Source: CAWBRY01 sp963791295
GTDB lineage: Bacteria; Bacteroidota; Bacteroidia; Chitinophagales; Chitinophagaceae
DNA: 64,000 bases
Assembly (NCBI GenBank): GCA_963791295.1
Contig: CAWBRY010000001.1
Location: 1 to 64,000 of the forward strand
Reading direction: 5' to 3'
Below the pieces are notes generated by a model. That model saw nothing but the letters and a program-made list of their open reading frames with translations, was not told the origin of the DNA and did no database searches. Numbering within the stretch: the stretch's first letter is position 1; every line of letters begins with the position of its first letter. Below, in pieces: positions 16,600 to 25,655 of this stretch. A program made the translations under genes and the position numbers.

Positions 16600-17442
16600 T
16601 TAGTCATTCAATAAGGAAAGTATTTGAGCGGCATGCTTCTCCTGCAGTACCTGATGACCCGAATCGATGACCGTAATACTACATTCCTCTTCGATGCTCT
16701 GTCTGAATTTTTCTCCGACAGAGGGCAAAATGATCCGGTCATGCCTGCCATAAGCTAACCGGACCGGCGTCCGATATTTTTTGATCATTGACTTAATTCT
16801 TTTCAGATCAGGCTTTAGTTTTCTCAGGCAGGTCCATCTTACATATAATAAGTATCGTACCTCTTTATTGCCGATATAATAATTGACAAATTTGAAAATG
16901 CTGGCATTCACCAACCCGGCTTTATTGAGCATTTTCAGAAACCCAAAAAACCATCCCGGATATTTCATGGTAAACCGAAAGAATCGATTGCCGGCCCATG
17001 ATTGTGTCGCCAGCCAATACCAAAAATTAATTTTTAATCCATCCGGCGCGAGCAACACTATTCTTTCAATGGATTGAGGCCTGGTCTGGTAGAGGTTTAA
17101 GGCCACGCGCCCGCCCAGACTAAACCCTATCAGTATCAATTTGGAATGAATTGTCGGATCCGGAGAATTGCCAAACTGAAGTTGATGTAACCTGGTGATC
17201 TCTTCGATCAGCTGATTCAAATCTGCAGGACTCATCACCAGTCCTTCGTTCCATTCCGTTCGTCCATGGTAGGGAAGATCGATCGAATAAAAAGTAACCA
17301 GGTGGCCAGCAAATTTCTCGACAAAACCGAATGTGGCCCCGTCTTCGCCATATCCATGAAAGCAAAATGCCAGTCTGGGTCCCTCGCCAAACCGATAATA
17401 ATTGATCCTGGAGCTTTTATAATCAAGGAGGTAGTTCTCCAT
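16600..17442 (-). CDS. Alpha/beta hydrolase
   Basis: A 280-aa alpha/beta-hydrolase fold protein. The oxyanion-hole motif CFHGYGEDG is near the start, the nucleophile elbow is LIGFSLGGRVAL (Ser), and the catalytic His is in DSGHQVLQE near the C-terminus. An Asp in AYGRHDRI completes the triad. The substrate is unknown; similar proteins are esterases or thioesterases. The frame is open to an ATG at 17484, but the domain begins with MENYLLDYKSS at 17442, so the shorter start is preferred. The gene is divergent from marR. Confidence 0.85.
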   Translation of the reverse strand: MENYLLDYKSSRINYYRFGEGPRLAFCFHGYGEDGATFGFVEKFAGHLVTFYSIDLPYHGRTEWNEGLVMSPADLNQLIEEITRLHQLQFGNSPDPTIHSKLILIGFSLGGRVALNLYQTRPQSIERIVLLAPDGLKINFWYWLATQSWAGNRFFRFTMKYPGWFFGFLKMLNKAGLVNASIFKFVNYYIGNKEVRYLLYVRWTCLRKLKPDLKRIKSMIKKYRTPVRLAYGRHDRIILPSVGEKFRQSIEEECSITVIDSGHQVLQEKHAAQILSLLND

Positions 17443-17476
17443 GCGACTAAAGGAAACAAAATTTTGCTGAATATAC

Positions 17477-17526
17477 TTTGGCAATTAAAAAATAAGAGTA
17501 ACTTTGATTAGTTGTATAAACAACTA
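17477..17526 (+). promoter_or_regulatory. marR promoter with an overlapping palindromic operator
   Basis: TTTG (17477-17480) and TAACTTTG (17499-17506) are 18 bases apart and form a Bacteroidota promoter. Directly downstream, TAGTTGT-ATAA-ACAACTA (17509-17526) is a perfect 7-bp inverted repeat over the expected start point, ending one base before the marR ATG. Its form and place fit a MarR-family self-regulated operator. Confidence 0.7.
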
Positions 17527-17527
17527 T

Positions 17528-17977
17528 ATGTCAAACAACCAATTTAAGAGGGGGGAGCTTTACAGTTTCATCACGGGAAAAGCCTCGACAGCCATTGCCC
17601 GTCGCCTGCAGAAGAAATTCAATATGGCAGGACTGAATATCACTATTGAGCAATGGAGCGTGCTCTACCATTTATGGAAGGAAGATGGCCAGAGTCAGCA
17701 GCAATTATGCAATGCCACCTTTCGCGATAAACCCAGCATTACCCGGCTGGTCGATAACCTGGAAAAGCTGGGCCTGGTGAAAAGAGTCGCGTCTGAAAGC
17801 GACCGCCGCATTAACCTGATCTATCTCAGTAAGCAGGCACTTAAACTGCAGGACGAAACCATGCAGATTGCAGATGAAACATTGAGAGAAGCTCTGGATA
17901 CAGTCTCATCTGATAGAATAGAAGTATGTAAAGAAGTGTTGCAGGTGGTGTATGATAATTTGAATGGAAGGTCCTAG
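17528..17977 (+). CDS. MarR family transcriptional regulator
   Basis: A 149-aa winged-helix regulator. The MarR core includes ITIEQWSVLYHLW, the recognition helix region RDKPSITRLVDNLEKLGL, and the wing ESDRRINLIYLS with the conserved Asp-Arg. I chose ATG 17528 rather than the TTG at 17504, because the latter would place the operator palindrome within the coding region. The acyl-CoA dehydrogenase gene follows 26 bases later, so this is probably a two-gene operon in which MarR senses a lipid-derived or aromatic ligand. The ligand is inference. Confidence 0.92.
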   Translation: MSNNQFKRGELYSFITGKASTAIARRLQKKFNMAGLNITIEQWSVLYHLWKEDGQSQQQLCNATFRDKPSITRLVDNLEKLGLVKRVASESDRRINLIYLSKQALKLQDETMQIADETLREALDTVSSDRIEVCKEVLQVVYDNLNGRS

Positions 17978-18003
17978 ACTTATAACTTTCAACTATACTT
18001 AAC

Positions 18004-19797
18004 ATGAGTACAGAAACAAAAAGAAAATCCGTCTTAAAAGGAGGTGAATGGCTGGTGAAGGAATCATCGGCATCCGACATCTTCATCCCGGAAAATTTTT
18101 CGGAGGAACAAACAATGATCCGCGACATGTGTGATCAGTTTCTGAATGTGGAAGTGTATCCCATCCTCGACAGGATCGATAACCTGGAGGCCGGGTTGAT
18201 GAAATCCTTACTCACCAAAGCTGGTGAACAAGGATTATTATCCGGTTCTTTTCCCGAAGAATACGGAGGTCTTGGAAAAGATTTTGTTACCTCTACCATC
18301 GTCAATGAATACCTCGGTGCCGGTCACTCCTTTTCCGTCGCAATCGCTGCCCATACCGGAATCGGCACTCTACCGATCCTATACTTTGGCACTCCCGAAC
18401 AAAAACAAAAATATATTCCCCGCCTGATCAGTGGCGAATGGGCTGGTGCCTATGGCCTCACCGAACCTAACTCCGGAAGCGATGCACTAGGAGCGAAGAC
18501 ATCGGCTAAACTGAGCGATGATGGAAAGTACTACCTTCTCAATGGACAAAAATGTTGGATCACGAACGGCGGCTTCGCTCAGGTGTATACCGTGTTTGCA
18601 AAAGTAGATGGCGATAAATTCACCGGCTTTATCGTTGAAAGAGGAACCGAAGGGTTTACCCAGGGACCAGAAGAGCACAAGATGGGTATCAAAGGTTCAT
18701 CCACCGTGCAACTTTATTTTCAGGATTGCAAAGTACCCGTCGGGAATTTATTGGGTGAAGTAGGCAAGGGACATAAGATTGCATTTAACATTCTAAATAT
18801 CGGTCGACTGAAGCTATGTGCTGCTGCGATTGGCGGAGCCAGACGAGCCGTAACCGATTCAGTGGTCTATGCTAAAACCAGGGAACAATTCAAACAACCC
18901 ATCGCAAACTTCGGCGCCATTAAGCATAAACTGGCAGAAATGGCGATCCGCGTCTTTACATCCGAATCAGCACTGTACCGCACAGCTAGTTGGATAGATG
19001 AGAAAGAACAGGAGTTACTTTCTGAAGGTCGCTCATTTAGTGAGGCCATGTTGGGTGCCGCTGAAGAATACGCCATTGAATGCGCCATGCTAAAAGTATA
19101 TGGCAGTGAAGTGCTGGACTTTGTAGTGGATGAAGGAGTACAGATACACGGTGGCAATGGCTTTAGTGCTGAATATAATATATCAAGGGCCTATCGCGAT
19201 AGCCGGATCAATAGAATATATGAAGGAACCAATGAGATCAATCGCTTGTTGACTCTGGATATGACACTGAAAAGAGCCATGCAGGGAAGATTGGACCTGA
19301 TGGGTCCGGCCATGGCCGTACAAAAAGAATTGATGAGCATTCCTGATTTTAATTCAGAAGAAGATGCGCCTTTTATGAAGGAGAAAAAAGTAATTGCCAA
19401 TCTTAAGAAGGCAATCTTAATGATCTCCGGGGCAGCCGTTCAAAAACTCATGATGAAATTAGATAAGGAGCAAGAGCTATTGATGAACATTGCCGACATG
19501 GCTATTGAAACATTCAATGCTGAAAGCTTGCTGTTGCGCGTGATGAAAATAATGGATCAGCAGGGAGAATCGGCAGCACAGCCTTATATGGACATTCTCC
19601 AGGTATATCTTTATGATGCAGCTGATCGCATAAATAAGTCGGGTAAGGATGCAGTCAATGCCTTTTCAGAAGGAGATGAGCAGCGAATGATCCTCATGGG
19701 ATTAAAACGCTTTACAAAAACGGAGCCGTTTAACATTAAGGAGGCCCGAAGAAGGATCGCTGATAAAATGATCGAAGCAAGTAAGTATTGCTTTTAG
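18004..19797 (+). CDS. Acyl-CoA dehydrogenase, long form
   Basis: A 597-aa flavoprotein that oxidises acyl-CoA to enoyl-CoA in fatty-acid breakdown. The N-, middle- and C-terminal dehydrogenase domains occupy about residues 25-410. Visible motifs are AYGLTEPNSGSDA, CWITNGGFA, EEYAIECAM, IHGGNGFSAEY and the region YEGTNEINR with the catalytic Glu. An extra C-terminal domain of about 180 residues follows, as in the VLCAD/ACAD9-like bacterial group. It is the second gene of the marR operon. Its 3' end overlaps the convergent membrane protein gene by four bases. Confidence 0.95.
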   Translation: MSTETKRKSVLKGGEWLVKESSASDIFIPENFSEEQTMIRDMCDQFLNVEVYPILDRIDNLEAGLMKSLLTKAGEQGLLSGSFPEEYGGLGKDFVTSTIVNEYLGAGHSFSVAIAAHTGIGTLPILYFGTPEQKQKYIPRLISGEWAGAYGLTEPNSGSDALGAKTSAKLSDDGKYYLLNGQKCWITNGGFAQVYTVFAKVDGDKFTGFIVERGTEGFTQGPEEHKMGIKGSSTVQLYFQDCKVPVGNLLGEVGKGHKIAFNILNIGRLKLCAAAIGGARRAVTDSVVYAKTREQFKQPIANFGAIKHKLAEMAIRVFTSESALYRTASWIDEKEQELLSEGRSFSEAMLGAAEEYAIECAMLKVYGSEVLDFVVDEGVQIHGGNGFSAEYNISRAYRDSRINRIYEGTNEINRLLTLDMTLKRAMQGRLDLMGPAMAVQKELMSIPDFNSEEDAPFMKEKKVIANLKKAILMISGAAVQKLMMKLDKEQELLMNIADMAIETFNAESLLLRVMKIMDQQGESAAQPYMDILQVYLYDAADRINKSGKDAVNAFSEGDEQRMILMGLKRFTKTEPFNIKEARRRIADKMIEASKYCF

Positions 19798-20555
19798 TTC
19801 CATTGCTCCTTATCGAAATCCAGCATAGCAGTCTTTAATGGAGTAGGTGGCGGGTTTTCCTTGTATAACATGGAAAGTTCTTTCCTCGTTATTTTTAACT
19901 CATTCAACTTTTGAATGCGCTTGCGCTCCATAATAATTCCCACCGATATAAGAATGGAAGAAAATGTAGTTACCAGGAAATAGACCAGGAAGGTCTCTTC
20001 GACACTATTGATAAGTATCTTATTGAACACATAAAACATCAGGTAAATGATCTCATAACAACCGTATGCAAAAACAAGAGAGGCGGCGATCAATGCCTTC
20101 CCGGTAGCCTTTCGATGCATGATCGTGATCTTGGACTGTCGCACAAAAAAATAAACACAGAATGCAAATACGATCAACAAGCTGGGAGCCATGATAATGG
20201 TGAGGCTGGTGATGTTATATCCTTTTATTCCAATAATTATCCCATCGAAAAGCAATAGCAATAAAATAAGGATCCGCATCTGTTTGGTCATCGAAACAGA
20301 AGGGCTGAAATAAGTAAGGAAAAACAGCATGAGAGGAGCATCGAGCAGATTATTGCTTAGGCCCCAATAGTGAACAAAATCGCGGTTGACATTGACATAA
20401 CCTTCTGTAAAAAGATTGTAGACAAAAACCAGGAAATAGTATATAAGCAAGGCTGGGAAACTTCTATACCAACCCAATCGAAGAACCAGTATTAAAACTA
20501 CCGGGAGAAAAAGGGCGACGGATGAAACAAATCCCATTACGGAATTCCAGGTCAT
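19794..20555 (-). CDS. Seven-helix membrane protein of unknown function
   Basis: A 253-aa integral membrane protein with about seven hydrophobic segments across residues 8-205, then a basic, helical cytoplasmic tail (ERKRIQKLNELKITRKEL). I do not recognise a family. Seven-helix proteins with a cytoplasmic tail are common as sensory modules in Bacteroidota, but here no kinase or DNA-binding domain is attached. It is a single gene, convergent with the acyl-CoA dehydrogenase and divergent from the amidase. The 170 bases upstream hold no clear promoter motif; a small CCGGC/GCCGG hairpin sits at 20592-20606. Confidence 0.75.
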   Translation of the reverse strand: MTWNSVMGFVSSVALFLPVVLILVLRLGWYRSFPALLIYYFLVFVYNLFTEGYVNVNRDFVHYWGLSNNLLDAPLMLFFLTYFSPSVSMTKQMRILILLLLLFDGIIIGIKGYNITSLTIIMAPSLLIVFAFCVYFFVRQSKITIMHRKATGKALIAASLVFAYGCYEIIYLMFYVFNKILINSVEETFLVYFLVTTFSSILISVGIIMERKRIQKLNELKITRKELSMLYKENPPPTPLKTAMLDFDKEQWN

Positions 20556-20752
20556 AAGGTGTTAGGTTTTTCTAAGGATAAAAACTTAGGGCCGGCTAAA
20601 TGCCGGTTAAAATTTCACTGCAATATTAACGGTAGCAATATATACATAGTGCTTAATTTTAAGACTTTATACGAAAATTCAGTAAAACCGTGCACCTATT
20701 TCCGTAATTCTACGCAAACCGCCTCCAAGTGCTTTTAACCTATCTTTCTGTG

Positions 20753-21919
20753 ATGATACGATTTTGTGTTTTGTTCTCCATTTTCCCCTTTTTTTCGGCC
20801 GTTGCTCAGCCCATTTCAACGACCTACCTGGCGGGAAGAACAACAGGGTCGATCCCTTATTTAAAATATGGATTGGGTGAAGACCGCCTGGGTGGCGCAA
20901 AAATGGGATACCTCGATACCAATGTCGTCGTAAAAGTAACGGACAGCATCCACGGCGATTACAAATTGCAACTTTCCAAAAACCATTTTGCGTGGTTGCC
21001 AAAGGAAAATTTCAAGCAGGATAGTTTCTTGCAAATAGCACCGTATTATTTAACTCACGACTGGAAAGTATACGGTGATGAGAAATATGATTACGTCAGT
21101 ATTAGTCTCGATGAAGAACTGCCTTATCAGAGTATCCAGGAACTGGACCCTTCCAGGATTGTAGTTAATATTTTCGGGGCCACTAGTAATACAAACAGGA
21201 TCACCCACTATACCAGTGCCCGGGAAATAAGAAATGCTTACTATGAACAAGTGGAAGATGATGTTTTCAGGGTTATCATAGATCTAAATCATCAACAACA
21301 TTGGGGTTACCGGATATACTATGAGCAAAAGCAACTTGTGATCCGGATCAAAAGGCCACCCGAACGACTGGAATTGGAATATTTAAAAGTAGCCGTCGAT
21401 GCGGGCCATGGAGGAGAAAACGTAGGAGCCGAAGGCGGCACCAGCCATATTGCCGAAAAGAAATTCACTCTTTTATTTGCCAGGGAATTGGAAACAAAAC
21501 TCCTGGAAGAAAAAGGCAGCGTTTTCATGACCCGGCAAAAAGATACCTCCCTGAGCATGGTGGAACGCCTGACCATGCTAAGAGAACAGGAACCCGATCT
21601 GTTGATCAGCATTCATTTTAATTCATCCGATAAAGATACGGTGCAGGGTGCAGGTACGTATTACCGTTATATTGGGTTCAGACCTCTTAGTCTCGCTATT
21701 TTGAAGAGAATGATGGAACTCGGATTGAAAGAAAGTGGAAATGTAGGAAGTTTCAACTTTTCCCTCAACGGTGCAACAGAATATCCAAACTGCCTTGTAG
21801 AAGTAGCTTTTTTAAGTAATAAAGAAGACGAGAAAAGAATTCTGGATCCTGCATTTCATAAAGCAGTGGCTGAAAAAATCGTGGAAGGAATAAAAGACTG
21901 GCTGGCTACTTGTAAATAA
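20753..21919 (+). CDS. N-acetylmuramoyl-L-alanine amidase
   Basis: A 388-aa exported peptidoglycan amidase that cuts the bond between N-acetylmuramic acid and the stem peptide. A signal peptide ends near FFSAVAQ. The middle part (about residues 25-205) carries SH3-like and AMIN-like beta-rich domains. The zinc amidase_3 domain follows, with ligands His in VDAGHGGE, Glu in HIAEKKF and His in LLISIHFNSS. The second catalytic Glu is in NCLVEVAFLSN. A GTG at 20729 would add eight residues in front of the signal peptide; the ATG at 20753 gives a more normal one. Confidence 0.92.
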   Translation: MIRFCVLFSIFPFFSAVAQPISTTYLAGRTTGSIPYLKYGLGEDRLGGAKMGYLDTNVVVKVTDSIHGDYKLQLSKNHFAWLPKENFKQDSFLQIAPYYLTHDWKVYGDEKYDYVSISLDEELPYQSIQELDPSRIVVNIFGATSNTNRITHYTSAREIRNAYYEQVEDDVFRVIIDLNHQQHWGYRIYYEQKQLVIRIKRPPERLELEYLKVAVDAGHGGENVGAEGGTSHIAEKKFTLLFARELETKLLEEKGSVFMTRQKDTSLSMVERLTMLREQEPDLLISIHFNSSDKDTVQGAGTYYRYIGFRPLSLAILKRMMELGLKESGNVGSFNFSLNGATEYPNCLVEVAFLSNKEDEKRILDPAFHKAVAEKIVEGIKDWLATCK

Positions 21920-21927
21920 GAGTCCAT

Positions 21928-22647
21928 TCACTGCTTTAGTTGCCCGGCCGCTTCTTTATCCACCATCCAGAATACCTGATCATTCACAGGATGAATGGCC
22001 TGGGCCGGAAAACGATTTGGATCATATTTTTCTTCGAGCACCTGTTGCAGGGCAGACGCCTTATCCCGCCCACTCACCAGAAAAAGAATCCGGTCAGCTG
22101 CATTCACGATGGAAGCGGTCAATGTGATCCGGTACATATCCTGTTCTTTCAAATAAAATGCTTTAACCCATTTCTTCTTTTCCAGGGTGATGCCATAGCC
22201 GGGAAACAGCGATAGAGTGTGTGCATTATCACCCAATCCCAACATGACCAAATCGAAACTTTGGTCATCATTGGCAAAATACTGATGCAATGTTTGCTCG
22301 TATTCATCGGCGGCTACCTGCGGATCTATATCCGTTCTCATGATATGGATCTGGTCTTTTGTTGCCGGTATGTGATCCAATAAAAATTCAAATGCCATTC
22401 GGGCATTATTTCGTGGATCAGTAAATGGAACGAATCTTTCATCGCCCCAAAAAAAATGAACCGCAGACCAATCGATAACATATTTACCGGAGGCCAGGAT
22501 TTGATATATTTTTTTGGGAGTACTGCCACCCGAAAGCACAAAAGTGAAGCGGTCTTTTTTCCTGAGCGTGGATTCAATACAATGAGCGATCCATTCTGCA
22601 GCTACATTGCTTAATTCTTCCAGGTCATCAGTTATAGTTAATTGCAT
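21928..22647 (-). CDS. pgl: 6-Phosphogluconolactonase
   Basis: A 239-aa enzyme that hydrolyses 6-phosphogluconolactone to 6-phosphogluconate, step two of the oxidative pentose phosphate pathway. Motifs are FVLSGGSTPKKIYQIL, HFFWGDERFVP and LGLGDNAHTLSLFPG. In the last one the family usually has GMGxDGHTASLFP, so Asn-Ala replaces Gly at the conserved step while Asp and His remain. It is the third of three consecutive pathway genes, starting 34 bases after the zwf stop. Confidence 0.95.
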   Translation of the reverse strand: MQLTITDDLEELSNVAAEWIAHCIESTLRKKDRFTFVLSGGSTPKKIYQILASGKYVIDWSAVHFFWGDERFVPFTDPRNNARMAFEFLLDHIPATKDQIHIMRTDIDPQVAADEYEQTLHQYFANDDQSFDLVMLGLGDNAHTLSLFPGYGITLEKKKWVKAFYLKEQDMYRITLTASIVNAADRILFLVSGRDKASALQQVLEEKYDPNRFPAQAIHPVNDQVFWMVDKEAAGQLKQ

Positions 22648-22681
22648 GGGTAAGAGAATAAAAAGTTTGAGATATTCCTTA

Positions 22682-24193
22682 CTAATCTTTTAAGGGCAGA
22701 CTGATCCATTGATGCCCGTCTTTAGCAATCAGCGCCTCTGCATCTTCAGGTCCCCAGCTATCCGGCGCATAATTTGGAAAATCAACAGGTGCCCGGTTTT
22801 GCCACGCTTCTAAAATGGGCATGATCACTTTCCATGCAGCCTCTACCTGGTCGGCTCGCATGAACAAAGTAGGATTGCCGGAGATCACATCCTCCAATAA
22901 AGTTTCGTAAGCCTCGGGTTCCTTTCCATCAAATGCCTGGGCATAGCTGAATATCATATCCACCGGAGCCAAAATCATATCCGGACCCGGGCGCTTGGCC
23001 TGGAACCGAATTCGAATATCCATCTCCGGTTGTATACTAATAGTGAGCCGGTTTGGTCTCCAGGTCTCAGCAGCCAATGGAGGGAAAGAATATCCCGGAG
23101 CTTCCTTGAATTGAATAATGATGACCGTAGTTTTTTCATGCATGTATTTACCGGAACGAATATAAAATGGCGTATTTCTCCAGCGCCAATTGTCTATATG
23201 GAATGTTGCAGCGACAAAGGTCTCCACTGGCGATTGAGGGTTTACATCCTTTTCATGGCGATAACCTTTTACTTCCTGTCCTTTCATCCATCCCGAAGAA
23301 TACTGACCCCGTACGGCATGTGCACGCACGCCTTCCATATCCATTTTTCGAATTGCATGAAGAACATCCACCTTCTTATTTCTGATCTCATTGGCATCGA
23401 ATGAAACAGGAGGTTCCATAGCGATCATACATAACAACTGAAGAATATGATTCTGCACCATGTCTCTTAATGTACCCGCTTGTTCATAATAACCGCCTCG
23501 ACTGCCTACACCTACTGTTTCCGCCACGCTAATTTGAATATGATCGATATAATTATTATTCCAGATTGGTTCGAATAAAGCATTAGCAAACCGGAATGCC
23601 AAAATATTTTGTACTGTCTCTTTGCCGAGATAGTGATCGATCCGAAAGATCTGGTCCTCTTCAAACATACTGCTCAGCAGCTTATTCAGTTCGTGAGCGC
23701 TTTTCAGGTCGTGACCAAATGGTTTTTCAAAAACCATTCTGGTATTCCTTTCATTCTCACATAGTTTTTGTTCGGATAATTTTTTAGCAATGCCTGGCGC
23801 CAATTGCGGTGCAACCGCCATATAATATATAATGGCGGGACTTGTATTCCACTCCTTTGCCTTCACTTCGATCCATGAGGTAATTTTCTGGTAGGTAGCA
23901 TCGTCTTCCAAATCCAATTCATGGTAGGAAACATGGCTGGCAAATTCAGGCCATTTTTGATCTATCTCATCCTTTCTTCTGGAAAACTCTCTAACGCCTT
24001 CCAATAGTTTATCGCGGTAGGCATCATCGCTGGCAAAGGAAGTCCGGCCCACACCCACGATGATGAATTGCTCAGGTAGGTAGTTGTCGAGGTATAAATT
24101 ATATAAGGCGGGAATTAATTTCCTGTTGGTCAGATCCCCGCTACCGCCGAAGATGAAAAGGATGGTGGGCGATAATTTTTTCTTTTCTTCCAT
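22682..24193 (-). CDS. zwf: Glucose-6-phosphate 1-dehydrogenase
   Basis: A 503-aa enzyme that oxidises glucose-6-phosphate with NADP and feeds the oxidative pentose phosphate pathway. The dinucleotide motif FGGSGDLTNRK is at residues 14-24 and the active-site peptide RIDHYLGKE is near residue 185. Length is normal for the family. It lies between gnd and pgl, with about 30 bases on each side, in one minus-strand operon. Confidence 0.97.
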   Translation of the reverse strand: MEEKKKLSPTILFIFGGSGDLTNRKLIPALYNLYLDNYLPEQFIIVGVGRTSFASDDAYRDKLLEGVREFSRRKDEIDQKWPEFASHVSYHELDLEDDATYQKITSWIEVKAKEWNTSPAIIYYMAVAPQLAPGIAKKLSEQKLCENERNTRMVFEKPFGHDLKSAHELNKLLSSMFEEDQIFRIDHYLGKETVQNILAFRFANALFEPIWNNNYIDHIQISVAETVGVGSRGGYYEQAGTLRDMVQNHILQLLCMIAMEPPVSFDANEIRNKKVDVLHAIRKMDMEGVRAHAVRGQYSSGWMKGQEVKGYRHEKDVNPQSPVETFVAATFHIDNWRWRNTPFYIRSGKYMHEKTTVIIIQFKEAPGYSFPPLAAETWRPNRLTISIQPEMDIRIRFQAKRPGPDMILAPVDMIFSYAQAFDGKEPEAYETLLEDVISGNPTLFMRADQVEAAWKVIMPILEAWQNRAPVDFPNYAPDSWGPEDAEALIAKDGHQWISLPLKD

Positions 24194-24222
24194 ATATCCT
24201 CACTCATTTAATTAAAAGCAAG

Positions 24223-25647
24223 TTATCCGTTCCAGTCAGTGTGAAAGCTACCTTCCTGGTCGATCCTTTGATAAGTATGCGCACCAAAATAATCCCGCTG
24301 AGCCTGGATCAAATTGGTGGGACTGCGTTCATTGGAGTAGGCATCCACATACGCCAGCGCACTCATTAGTCCGGCAACGGATATTTTCGATGATGCAGCC
24401 TGTTGCACCACTCTTCGCAGTGCAGGTAATTTCTTTTTCAATAAAACAGCCACTTTCTTATGGAGCAATAGATTCGGTAGTTCCGGATTCTTTTTCAGAA
24501 TCGGTGTAAATATGTCCAGGAGACCAGAGCGGATGATACAACCTCCCCGCCAGATGCGAACAACATCCTGGATAGGAATATCCATTTTTAAATCCGTAGA
24601 TGCTTTATGCAACATGGCTAAACCCTGCGCATAACAAATGATAGTGGCGGCATATAATCCATCATGCACCTGGGTCATGAATTTTTCTTTATTAACAACA
24701 GACTTGATCTTTGGTTTATATAATTCAGCAGCGACTGTCCTTTCATCCTTATAAACGGAGAGGTCGCGCATGGCGACAGCCATATCAATAGTAGGAATCG
24801 ATACGGGAAGGTCCATGGCATCCTGCGAAGTCCATTTGCCGGTTCCCTTTGAACCGGCTTTATCAAGGATCATATCTATCAGCCGGTTCCCCGTTATCTC
24901 ATCCCGTTTTGAAAAAATATCTCTCGTTATCTCGACCAGGAATGATTGCAATTCACCCTCATTCCATTTGCTAAAAAGGTGATGCAATTCATCGTTGCTT
25001 AATCCGGCTCCTCTTTTCAATAAGTCGTAGCTCTCGCTGATCAACTGCATGATAGCGTATTCGATTCCATTGTGCACCATCTTTACATAGTGCCCCGCAG
25101 CATCTTTTCCCATATATGCTACGCAAGGTTGATCACCACGCTTATCAGGCACTTTTGCTGAGATGGATTCCAGTATGGGTTGAACCTGGTGCCATGCTTC
25201 CACATCTCCACCGGGCATAATGCTTGGACCTTTGCGCGCACCATCCTCACCGCCGCTGATGCCCATTCCCATAAAATGAATTTTTTTATCCTGCAAAAAT
25301 TTAATGCGGCTCAATGTATCGGTATAATGCGAGTTGCCTCCATCAATAACGATATCGGCGTTCTGTAACAAGGGGAGGAGGTCATTGATAACAGAATCAA
25401 CAATTGGTCCCGCCGGTACGAGCATCATTATTTTGCGTGGCGTTTTCAATTGCGCGGTCATTTCTGCGAGACTTTGAGCTGCTTTCACCGTGGTTCCTGG
25501 GGTTGCTTCTGATTCTAATTTGATGCCTTTACCCGGATCCTTATCAAAGCCAATGACGGGGATTCCATGATCAGCCATGTTGAGAAGGAGATTTCGTCCC
25601 ATCACTCCGAGCCCGATCATTCCAAAATCATAAGAAGGACTGTCCAT
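24223..25647 (-). CDS. gnd: 6-Phosphogluconate dehydrogenase, decarboxylating
   Basis: A 474-aa enzyme that converts 6-phosphogluconate to ribulose-5-phosphate and CO2 with NADP. The Rossmann motif GLGVMGRNL is near residue 12. The substrate site GMGISGGEDGARKGPSIM is near residue 128, and the catalytic Lys is in KMVHNGIEYA. The long form (about 470 aa) is present. It begins eight bases after the S9 peptidase stop and is followed by zwf and pgl, so all three oxidative pathway enzymes are made together. Confidence 0.97.
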   Translation of the reverse strand: MDSPSYDFGMIGLGVMGRNLLLNMADHGIPVIGFDKDPGKGIKLESEATPGTTVKAAQSLAEMTAQLKTPRKIMMLVPAGPIVDSVINDLLPLLQNADIVIDGGNSHYTDTLSRIKFLQDKKIHFMGMGISGGEDGARKGPSIMPGGDVEAWHQVQPILESISAKVPDKRGDQPCVAYMGKDAAGHYVKMVHNGIEYAIMQLISESYDLLKRGAGLSNDELHHLFSKWNEGELQSFLVEITRDIFSKRDEITGNRLIDMILDKAGSKGTGKWTSQDAMDLPVSIPTIDMAVAMRDLSVYKDERTVAAELYKPKIKSVVNKEKFMTQVHDGLYAATIICYAQGLAMLHKASTDLKMDIPIQDVVRIWRGGCIIRSGLLDIFTPILKKNPELPNLLLHKKVAVLLKKKLPALRRVVQQAASSKISVAGLMSALAYVDAYSNERSPTNLIQAQRDYFGAHTYQRIDQEGSFHTDWNG

Positions 25648-25655
25648 ATGAAAGA

